From Nelumbo lutea (lineage: Eukaryota; Streptophyta; Magnoliopsida; Proteales; Nelumbonaceae), in assembly GCA_022828595.1 (NCBI GenBank), contig JAKGHH010000006.1:10106633-10170632 (forward strand): a stretch of 64,000 bases of DNA, in the 5' to 3' direction. Shown one piece after another: positions 48,046 to 57,875 of the stretch. How positions within the stretch are numbered: the first letter of the stretch is position 1; each line of letters starts with the position of its first letter. A program made the translations under genes and the position numbers. The notes under the pieces are model-generated. The model saw only the letters and a program-made list of their open reading frames with translations, did no database searches and was not told where the DNA came from.

Positions 48046-48887
48046 AGACCTGTTCATGGGCTAGGTAGCCCGATGGGCCGGCCCGGCCCGGCCTGACCCC
48101 CAGATAGGCTTGAAGAATTTTAGCCTGTGGGCTTGACCTCGCGCCTAAAAACCCAGCCCAACTTTTTAAAGTTTCTTCTAAACCCTAAATTCCTAAAACC
48201 GACAAACCCTTTCCCATTTCCCTCTTTTCATCATCTACTCAGTTCTCCTTATTCTCACTCTCAGACTGTCAAAACTGGCAATGAATTCAGGCACCGTTCA
48301 CTCTCAGAGGAGAGCTCAGACTCTCAGGAACCAGCGATAACGACGAACTCAGGCACCGTTCTCAGTTCTCCTCACTCTCAGACTCTCAGGAACCCAATCG
48401 GGCAACAAACTTAGGCATTGTGCACTCTCAGAGACGAGTTCAGACTCTTAGGAACCAGCGACGACGACGAACTCAGGCATCGTTCTCAATTTTCACTCTC
48501 AAACTCTCAAGAATCAAACCGGCGACGAACTCAGGCACTGTTCACTCTCAGAGGCGAGCTCAAACTCTCAGGAACCGACGAAGATGACGAACTCAGGCAT
48601 CGTTTTCAGTTTTCACTCTTAGACTCTCAGGAACCGAACCGGCGATGAACTCAGGCATTGTTTACTCTTAGAGGCGAACTCAGACTCTCAGGAACCGGTG
48701 ACGAAAAAAGCAATCACTTAGTTAGGTCAAGCTTCGGGCTCAGGCCCGGGCTTTAATCTTTTTATAAGGGCCGGGCTTGGGCCCGAGTTTTAGGCCCGTT
48801 AGTTAGGCCGGGCTTGGGCACAGGCCTAAAAAATTCTGTTAATGAAGAGCAAAAGCCCGATCCGAGTCCAACCCATAAACAGGTCTA
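48046..48887. mobile_element. MULE-type MITE, copy 4, enlarged by a 122-bp minisatellite
   Basis: Begins AGACCTGTTCATGGGCTAGG and ends CCCATAAACAGGTCTA. Inside, GAACTCAGGCA(C/T)(C/T)GTT followed by CACTCTCAGAG repeats near 48288, 48413, 48535 and 48656, a period of 121-125 bp, with half-length subrepeats (AGACTCTCAGGAACC). Two open frames (48127-48648) exist only because the repeat is nearly in frame. They have no domain and are unlikely to be genes. Confidence 0.75.
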
Positions 48888-48889
48888 CT

Positions 48890-50160
48890 GTTGATGAGAA
48901 CTATACAAAAGAAAAACTATATAAAAGAAAAGGGAAAATTGAAAACCAAGGTAATTGTCTACACTCGCAATTATTTTTGGAGTATTGGTGAATTTTAAAG
49001 AATCCTTCATAGTTATTTATGCTTTCTTCAAAAAATTTTCACTTACAAAGAGGTTGCTCTGAAAAGAGGAGAAATTGTAGAGAACAAAAGGGCAAAACTA
49101 AGACAAGCTTATTTTTGTAACTTCTATTTATTGTCAAGTGAACAAAGTAAAGGTGGAAGGAGAGAGAGAGAAAGAGAGAGGGTGAGGGTGAGGTTGGATG
49201 TTGTTGAGCTTACTAGCACGTATTTTTGTTTAATTTTTTAACAATTTGAAAATTTTAAGAATAATTAAGGGCAAAAAAGTCTTTTACCCAATTTAATGGC
49301 CCAATGTAATGAAAAGGGAATTTTCAATCATTCAAGGGTACTTTAAGTAGGTTTTTAAACTTTAGGTATGTTAGATACTTCAGGGGTCTGTTTAAATAAG
49401 TGTATGTCTACCAAAAGCCTTTTGCACCACTGCCACACTTCAGTTTGTAATCTATCTAATGAATGATCCGGTACTAAGTATAGAGAATCAATAATGTTAA
49501 ATTTATATTTTAAAATCAGTAATGTTAAATTTTCATTATGGAATCAATAATATTAAATTTATATTTATTAATTTTTTAAATAATTATTAAAATTTCAAGA
49601 AATATTTATTTCAAAAAATAGTTTTTCAATAATTAATAAAATTTGTAAATATGAAAGTTCAATTATTGATACATTCATTTTGTACTGACTACCAGGTTGA
49701 TGCAAATCCAAGTTAGACCTAACCCATAAGAAAATGGTTGCTTGAGCCTACAAATATATAGGTATAGCCGGGTTAAGCTATCTATTAATACTAACTTTTA
49801 TTAATTTCTTAATTGTTAATAGTTGTTAGATAAAAACTTGCTAAATTTTAATATTTTTTATTAAATTTAGTAAGTTTTTATTAATTTTATTTATTAAGTT
49901 CCAAATTAATAAAACATGAACTAATTTTAGGGTCCTTTTGATTCACGGACATAATTGAAATTGGAATCAGAATCAAAATCACCTCTTTCTAATGCTTTGT
50001 TTGAATTATGGGAATTGGGAGATAGAAGTAGAAAATGTAGGTTGAAATTATAATTTTGAGCATGTTGATGTGTCAAATTCAAGTCAATTTGAATACTCAT
50101 AGATTTTTAGTTCATTCATTTAGTCGCAATTTGAATATTTTTTTATCCCATGTCTTTATT
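48890..50160. other. Intergenic AT-rich sequence
   Basis: Contains a GA-rich stretch (about 49158-49185) and repeated words AATCA(A/G)TAAT(A/G)TTAAATTT near 49488-49560. No coding content is recognised. Confidence 0.5.
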
Positions 50161-50170
50161 GAGTAATATA

Positions 50171-50298
50171 GATTAATAATATATTAATAATTATGAAATC
50201 AGTAGTATTATTATTACTATTATTTACTAATAATATATTCTTATTATGTGTGTATTGATTTTGAAATCAGTAATATTAAATTATTATTATTATTATTA

Positions 50299-50352
<54 letters not shown>

Positions 50353-50494
50353 GAAATAATTGATTTTTTATAATTATGATTTTTAGTTACTTCTTGAAAT
50401 AATAATTGCTTTTATATTTCTTTTAGTTTAACAATAATGGATAATTGAAAGCTTATAATTTAACTTTAACCAAATGAAATATTTATTGGAGAAT
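50171..50494. repeat. AT-rich direct repeat D1 with (ATT)n
   Basis: Begins GATTAATAATATATTAATAA and contains an (ATT)n run at about 50281-50351. It ends ATTTATTGGAGAAT. It is collinear with 51723-52129 apart from indels and microsatellite length. Confidence 0.8.
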
Positions 50495-50804
50495 TGATCA
50501 TCAGATTAGGGAGCTTGAAGGACAAGTTAAGGATCGCAAGGAGTGGGCCCACCAGAAAGCAATGCAAGCTGCTAGAAAACTGAGCAGTGATCTAACAGAA
50601 CTTAAGATGCTAAGAATGGAGAGGGAGGAGACTCAACGGCTTAAGAAGGGTAAGCAGGCTCTTGAGGACACAACCATGAATAGGCTCTCAGAGATGGAGA
50701 ATGCCCTAAGAAAGGCAAGTGGCCAAGTTGACCGTGCAAATGCAGCTGTGAGAAGGCTTGAAACTGAGAATGCAGAGATACGGGCAGAGATGGAAGCTTC
50801 CAAG
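50495..50804 (+). pseudogene. Captured exon of an RF298/MIP1-type RING E3 ligase gene
   Basis: TGATCATCAG, which looks like an intron end, is followed by exactly 300 nt (50505-50804) open in one frame, starting IRELEGQVKDRKEWAHQKAM and ending AEIRAEMEASK. The coiled-coil text (KLSSDLTELKMLRMEREETQ, NRLSEMENALRKASGQVDRA) is that of plant RF298/MND1-interacting-protein-1-like RING E3 ligases. Neither flank continues the gene: the left is AT-rich repeat D1 and the right (TTATTAATTATAATT) is simple sequence. In the second copy of the flank (51723-52129) this insert is absent. The frame is undamaged, which suggests recent acquisition, but one exon cannot act as an E3 ligase. Confidence 0.85.
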
Positions 50805-51722
50805 TTATTAATTATAATTATTTATAATAATAATAATATAAATAAGTAACACTAATTATATATTTATAAAATAACTAATATGAATTAATATAAATATAAA
50901 ATGATTTTATCCTAATTAATAATTAACATTATTAAAATACTTATTAATTATCATTAATTAATTAACATTCCGAAATAATAATTATCATTGTTATAATTAA
51001 GGAATTAATTATCAGTATGTAATTATAATCAGTAATTAAATTTTACCAGAAATCATTACTATTACTAATAATTAATTTTAATTAATAATAATAATATTAA
51101 TATATAATTATATTAATTAATATAAGTATTAATTATAATGACTGATAATAATAATAATAATAATAATATAATTAATTATTTCATATAAATGTATGAATTA
51201 TAATTTTTTAAAATAATTCTAATATAAATAATTAACATTAAATATTTATTTTCAAAATAATTAATATGAGTTAATATAAAGTTGACTCATCAGTAATTAA
51301 GTATTAGTAGTAATTATTATAAGAAATTATTATCAATAATTAATTATTATCAGTGAGTTAATATTATTAGTAGTAATTAATAGCTGAAATTAATTAATTA
51401 GAAGTCATTAATTATTATTAGTACTCCTCTCTTTCAAAAAGTTGACTCATCATCATCGTCATCATCAATGACAACAACTTGATAAATACATAATTTGATG
51501 AAAATAGGTAAATATCATTAATTTATATTTTGAAAAACTGAACAATAGAAAAATAAAATGGTTAGCATTGCAAATGAAAAATTATTTGGATTTTTGCAAA
51601 AAAAAACTATTGAACATAAAAAACCAATTATTCAAAAATAAGGTCGTTAATCAAAGAGTATTTAAGTAATTAAATTTTGCTATTAACATTTTTAATAATA
51701 ATAATAATTAGTATTATTAATA
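50805..51722. other. Extremely AT-rich simple sequence
   Basis: Mostly permutations of AATTAATTATTA with no coding signal. A short (CATCAT)n and CGTC block occurs near 51450. Confidence 0.7.
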
Positions 51723-51836
51723 GATTAATAATATATTAATAATTATGAAATCAGTAATAATAATAAGCATATTATTATTATTAACTAATAATATATTATT
51801 ATTATGTGTGTATTGATTTTGAAATCAGTAATATTA

Positions 51837-51935
<99 letters not shown>

Positions 51936-52129
51936 TGTTATTATTATTATTATTTTATTTTATTTTATTTTTATTTTTATTTTTATTAAGAAATTAATTT
52001 GTTATAAATACAATTTTTAGTTAATTCATAAAATAATATTTCCTTTTATAATTCTTTAAGTTTAACAATATTGAATAATAGAAATTTTTATAATTTAACT
52101 TTCACTAAATGAAGTATTTATTGGAGAAT
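51723..52129. repeat. AT-rich direct repeat D2 with a long (ATT)n tract
   Basis: Same landmarks as D1: GATTAATAATATATTAATAA, TGTGTATTGATTTTGAAATC and ATTTATTGGAGAAT. The (ATT)n tract runs from about 51840 to 51955, including some 30 uninterrupted units. Open frames of Leu or Tyr across it are repeat artefacts. Confidence 0.8.
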
Positions 52130-53450
52130 AATAATAGAATTAATTATAATAATAGTATTAATTATAATTACTTATAATAATATAATTAATTATTTTGTAT
52201 AAATGTATGAATTATAATTTCTGATAATAATTATAATATAAATAATTAGCATTAATTTTTTTAAATAATTAATGAGTTAATATAAATATAAAATGATTGT
52301 TTCTGAATTATTAATTGCCATTATGAAAATATTTATTAATTATCATTAATTAATCATCATTTCGACTTAATAATGAGCAATATTGTGAGTAATAAATTAT
52401 CAGTAATTATTATAAGAAATAATTTTCAGTAATTAATTATTATCAGTGAATAATTATTATTAGTAATTAATAGTTGGAATTAATTAATTAGAAGTAGTTA
52501 ATATTAATTAATTAGTAATTAAAAATAATTATTATTAGTAATTAATAATTGTAATTAATTAATTAGAAGTGGTTAATAGCTGGAATTAATTAATTAGTTT
52601 AGTAGTTAACATTAATTAATAACACAGTTTCCTTTTTTTTAGGAAATGATTGAAAGTGGGAGCTTCCCACTTCTCAGTGGTAGGCTCCACTCTCCATGTT
52701 AGTAGGCTCTTTTCTTGAACTACCACTAATTAGAATTTGACACATGTCTAGTGGGATCTGTTCTTGAACTACCACTAATCAGAATTTGACACATGTTCAT
52801 TTTGTTTAAATCTTTGGAATGACAGGTGTCTGAATGTAAATGAACCACATGTCTGACTATAAATAGCTTTGGCCTAAAATCATTACTTTAATATATGGTA
52901 TGGAATGAGTTTTGATCAATCAAAATCCAACCATGAATTTTTATAAATATTCAAATAATTAGATAAATTGGATTAAAAAAATGTGTTAAATCTTATTTGG
53001 TTACTGTTTCCATGGCTACTGCTGTTCCTCTTCCTTCAATTGAAAGAAAATAAGGAGAGGTTAGAGGGGAAACAAAAGCAAGAAAAAGCTAACAGAAGTT
53101 GATGATATCATCTCTCCTATTGTTGTATGTATAGAAAGTTAGAAACTAGAGGAGATGAAGAGGGAGGCAATCAAGAAAGTTGACAGTGGCAGTGGCAATA
53201 TCTCCGTTCCTTCTACCAGGGTTGGAGAACAAAGCCCTGTCACGTGCCAAAACCACAGGGTTAAAATGGTCATTTTCCTCTCACAATTAACGCCAATTAG
53301 CATTTGAATGTTTGGGAGGGCATCTGCAACTTCTCATAGTTTAGTTAGGTAGTAAAATAACACACCCCCATGGTTCATGGTGCTATATTTTTGTTCTTGA
53401 GGTTTATCCAATTTTTTTCAGTAAAAATTATTGGTTTAGCCAATGATTAC
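52130..53450. other. AT-rich sequence, then unassigned intergenic DNA
   Basis: AATTAATTA-type simple sequence to about 52620. A direct repeat of TTCTTGAACTACCACTAAT, (T/C)AGAATTTGACACATGT lies at about 52712-52798. From 52930 to 53350 nothing was recognised. Confidence 0.55.
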
Positions 53451-53454
53451 TATT

Positions 53455-53807
53455 TGGATCTTAGGGTTCATTTGATTCAATTTAGGGGGCATTATTTTTT
53501 TTGGATTATGAGAGAGAGAAAGTTGGTCAATGGGATTTTGGTTCCCATTGACCAAGAATCGAAATACCCATCTCCTAGGTGGATAAGTAACTTTCCCACT
53601 TTGGGGAAAAGTTTTCAACACTTGAATAGGACAAAAATAACTCTTAATAATGGATTTTTATGGATAAAATAGTTATTTTTTTTACTTGGGAAATAAAAGA
53701 ACATGGGCAAATACACTTACTGGGTAAGTGTTTCCCAGGAAAAACTTACCTAGATAATTACATTTACCCAGATAAATAACTTACTGAAAAGTGAACGGGG
53801 CCTTAAA
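53455..53807. repeat. hAT-like MITE with an internal 12-bp perfect hairpin
   Basis: GGGTTCATTTGATTCA and AAAAGTGAACGGGGCC are inverted and similar. Inside, TTGGTCAATGGG (53523-53534) and CCCATTGACCAA (53544-53555) form a perfect stem with a 9-nt loop. Confidence 0.55.
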
Positions 53808-53822
53808 ATCATTAAAATCCAT

Positions 53823-54913
53823 CATAATAAGAATTGGAATGGTCTATTTAATCTGCATGTTTGGTTCAAATAGGAACCCAAATCAGTCCCAAGGGAGGGG
53901 GAATCAAATGGACCGTGCATTATGTTCCACCAAAATGAGAATCAAATGGACCAATTCCAAGTATACAAAAGTTGTAGACTCTCCCCCCCCCCCCCCCCCC
54001 AATGGTAAAATGATATAAGTTCAGATTATTAGTAATAACCAATTAATATAGGAAACTTGTTTTTGTTTTGGTATTGAATAGGAGCTGTATTTCATTTTTT
54101 CTTGGCATAGTATATCACTTTTTTCAGCAACAATCTGACATAGGAATGGCAATGGGACAGGGCTGGGCCGGGTTTTATCTGCTCCATACTCAATCCTGAA
54201 TTCGAATTCCCTGCATCAAACCCTGACAGGGCTAAAAATCCTAACCACATCCCCGTCCTCGCAGGAAATAGGGATCCCAACTTTGTCCCACCCCGCCCCG
54301 AACATTCTAATTTGTATACTTATTAATTTTTTTAAAACCTACCTAGGCGGGGTTGGGGTCGCGGTCATAATAAGAATTGGAATGGTCTATTTAATCTGCA
54401 TGTTTGGTTCAAATAGGAACCCAAATCAGTCCCAAGGGAGGGGGAATCAAATGGACCGTGCATTATGTTCCACCAAAATGAGAATCAAATGGACCAATTC
54501 CAAGTATACAAAACATTTATAAGTTGTAGACTCTCTCCCCCCACCCCCACCCCCAATGGTAAAATGATATAAGTTCAGATTATTAGTAATAACCAATTAA
54601 TATAGGAAACTTGTTTTTGTTTTGGTATTGAATAGGAGCTGTATTTCATTTTTTCTAGTATATCACTTTTTTCAGCAACAATCTGACATAGGAATGGCAA
54701 TGGGACAGGGCTGGGCCGGGTTTTATCTGCTCCATACTCAATCCTGAATTCGAATTCCCTGCATCAAACCCTGACAGGGCTAAAAATCCTAACCACATCC
54801 CCGTCCTCGCAGGAAATAGGGATCCCAACTTTGTCCCACCCCGCCCCGAACATTCTAATTTGTATACTTATTAATTTTTTTAAAACCTACCTAGGCGGGG
54901 TTGGGGTCGCGGT
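53823..54913. repeat. Recent tandem duplication, unit about 543 bp
   Basis: CATAATAAGAATTGGAATGG starts at 53823 and again at 54366. The units are nearly identical apart from a poly-C tract (18 C at 53983-54000 versus CCCCCCACCCCCACCCCC) and a few short indels. Each contains a G+C-rich GGGCTGGGCCGGG block. Predicted short frames in each copy are identical by descent and not coding. Confidence 0.9.
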
Positions 54914-55813
54914 CAAGGTGGGTGGACAAATACCTTCCCTATCCCAATCGGGATGGGACCCCACGGGGATGGGTCAAATTTCCATCCCCAATCTGACAAA
55001 TCTTCTCAAAAGTATGGTGGTAGGAGCTGATAGCGGGGCTCGAAACCGCATTGCTTATGGGACTACCTAGACTAAGCATCAACCGACCCACCACTCTCTT
55101 GGCTATATAGGAAACTTGTTTAACATTAAAAAACAAACGTTTAAAAAGTCTGAATCAAAATGACTAGTTTCTGATATAGTTGCATGTAGGTCCCCTCTAT
55201 TAAAATCCTCTAACACAAGAGGCACAAAAATCTCCAAAACACCTATGAAATTACTATTTAGGCTGGATTTTACAGAAAAAAAAAAAAGACAAACTTAATA
55301 AAGAATAAAAAAGAGAATTTAAAGGTGCAGCTTTACCTTTAAGCAATTGATATGAATGAAAAACTTAAAAAATAAATCATTTTCAAAAAAGAGATTTGAA
55401 GGATTTGAACTAGGGATTGATATGAAAAAAAAATGAAAAATAAACATTTCAATCAAAATATACGGGTATTATAAACATTTTCATCCTCTTTAGAGAACTC
55501 TTAACAAAGGGAATCTACTGGAAACTATGTCATAAAGTTCAAGAAAGGTGATTGCAATTGGAGGTTTCACAAATTTACCCATATTTTTATTCAATAATCA
55601 ATGAATGATAAACACACAATAAGATGCTAAAAATTATGGCTCATTAACCCATATAAATCAGACAATAAATTGATAACTTCTTGTCATCTGGTCTAGAGCT
55701 GCGTACATAGTGATGGGATTCCATGAAAGAGGGGAATGAGATTAATTGACAACGCAGATGACCACACGTATATGTTATCAAAGCCACACACTGAAACACA
55801 ACAATTGTTCTAA
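54914..55813. other. Intergenic sequence
   Basis: The GGGATGGG repeat continues to about 54985. The rest is AT-rich, with a few A-runs and no recognisable gene up to the stop of the MES pseudogene. Confidence 0.5.
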
Positions 55814-56688
55814 TTAAGCATAGTTCTCAGCAATATCCTGGAGACAGGCGTACAGTTCTAGGGGTTTAGAGGACATGACCATGTGATCGGAACCCTTGAT
55901 CTCCTTCACCCCGTCCGCCGGGTTATTCTTGATCATCCACCGTTGGAAATCCACATTCAGAACTTTGCCCTCGTCAGAGATTATATAAACTCGAGTGACA
56001 AACCCGAATCTATCCTCCGACACCACCAACTCCCTTGACATGTCTTCTTCGCTGTACAGACGTATTGGTCTTACTGGCAGAGTTGCCAGCGCCAAATCCT
56101 GCAATATATAAAAATCATCATCTTGGTTACTGACTTTGATAAAAATCAGACGGGGGTTTTCTCAATTCTCATCTCAGGTGGGGAGAGCTGACACAAATGG
56201 GACGACATGTACTTGGGACCAAGGATCAGAGTGGTTGGTGGGTTCTCCGGCCCTTGACCGTATGTGCATCGACTATCCCCCAGAGAGCTCAGTCGTCGAG
56301 AGTTCTCCTGTGTGATGGTGGAGACGTTGAGGGTTGGGCCCGGCATGAGAGCGGCAACGAACACAGCAACCGAGATTTTGCGGGGGAATCTCTCCATGGT
56401 CGACGAGGATAACGCACTCCTTTGGTGGGAGAGCGGCCATGAAACTCCGCAGAGGCTCGAAGTAGTCGGAGATGGATTGCAGCTCGAGGACCCGCCTTGA
56501 ATCGACCCCAGAAGCAGCGAGGTCAAGAGCTGTGACACTGCTGAGCGTAGTAAGGTTATGAGCTTGTACCAAGACCAAGCTCCATGACATGCGCCATGAA
56601 CAAGCACAAAATGCTTAGATTCCTCCGCTCTGCAATTACCCAACAAGAAAGACAAGAAAATAAGGAACCGAACGAAATGCTTCCTCAC
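55814..56688 (-). pseudogene. Disabled methylesterase-family hydrolase
   Basis: The minus strand begins MRKHFVRFLIFLSFLLGNCR, a plausible signal peptide, then [20 protein letters not shown], as in the intact gene at 27335. After LLRS a deletion shifts the frame, and the text continues in another frame as [17 protein letters not shown] second deletion removes the GHSLGG elbow and its catalytic Ser, joining ILVDH to MERFPRKI in the first frame. The last intron (56172-56099) begins AT instead of GT, so its donor is lost. The final exon (56098-55814, 285 nt, same length as in the intact gene) reads YIISDEGKVL, with Gly at the usual catalytic Asp, while SDHMVM keeps the His. The intron after the first exon of the intact gene is absent. 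The gene cannot make an active hydrolase. Confidence 0.88.
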
Positions 56689-57875
56689 CTTCCCGGTAAG
56701 GCGGTAATCATAATTCCATCAACCACAGTTGAATGATATTATCATCGGGAGATGTTCTCAATGGAATCTTATGAGGGGCTGATTTGAACTCAGAAGGATG
56801 AAGATGAAAATAAAATAAACATCTTCATTTTCCACTGTAGAACCTTCTTATATCATTTTTTCACCCGATGATGAACAATGACTCAGATATGATTGACTAA
56901 AACATTATCAAGAGGGACTAAAGATGAAGTTATTTCATTTTACTATAGGACTAAAGATGGAAGTTATTCAATGAAACGGTTTTGGATGACAGATTAGATG
57001 AACCAATAAAACATTGAATTTGACCGGTCCAAAATATTTATTGCTGGACATGATCCATCCATAATAAATTTATATTGGATTGGATCAGATTGATTCAATA
57101 TCTAATTCATTGATAGAAAATAAAATTACAAGTGTCAATGGACCAGGTTTAGGTCAGAACCAATTTAAATAGAGTTGCGAGCATCATTTTCCTTTTGGGA
57201 AAACAAAAATACAAACAACTGCAACAGCTGGAAGCCTGGAACGACACCAGGTTATATACTATTCTAAATCTCAACTGTGCATGAATTGGGAGAAGGGGTG
57301 GAAACTGGAAAGTGTGATGCATGCGATCAGTGATCAACTGCAAGGTTTTATGCATGTACAAAACAAGGCTCATACAAGATCATTTCTTGTCAGGCATGCT
57401 GTTCAAGTATCAGTCAGTAGAACAGAAAACTCAGCAATGAATTTTTTTGCAACACCTGGTACAACAAACTTTGGGGAAGAAACTTGTATGAAACAAATTA
57501 GCTTTAATGAAAAAGAGAAACCTTATTTTACATGTTTGATGTTGAGGCATAATGCAAAATTCATTACAAGTTCTAATACCCCAGGTAATCTACTCAAACT
57601 CGTACTCTACAGTTGTGCATCAACATAGTCTTGCCGGCACCTATAGTTGCAAAATCAGTTATCAAACTGGAGGAACTACTCTGTTACTTCACTGTGCACA
57701 TGCCGCAGCGCAAACAGAAATGAAACTCAAACTGACGAAGAGTCATTTAAGGATTTTGGAAATCATCTGTCCTTTAAGTAGAAGTGCAATTCAATAGATC
57801 TCTTGGGGAGCATCAAATTATCAAATAAATCAGTTTCTTCAGTTGCATCCAATTTTCAAGGTTCAATGAATGTAA
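56689..57875. other. Intergenic between the MES pseudogene and NUP58
   Basis: MITE-like words (AATCATAATTCCATC, GATATTATCATCGGGAGATG) occur at about 56705-56790. The 115-codon plus-strand open frame at 57281-57628 has no recognisable domain and may be NUP58 3' flank read antisense. No gene was assigned. Confidence 0.45.

Noticed and set aside
48127..48648. Two consecutive open frames with repeated Ser/Arg text.
   Set aside because: They are produced by the 122-bp minisatellite inside a MITE, with no domain, splice evidence or start context.
51804..51997. Open frames encoding long Tyr or Leu runs.
   Set aside because: They are translations of the (ATT)n microsatellite in different frames.
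57281..57628. A 115-codon plus-strand frame between the MES pseudogene and NUP58.
   Set aside because: It has no recognisable domain or exon structure, and lies in probable NUP58 3' flank on the antisense strand.
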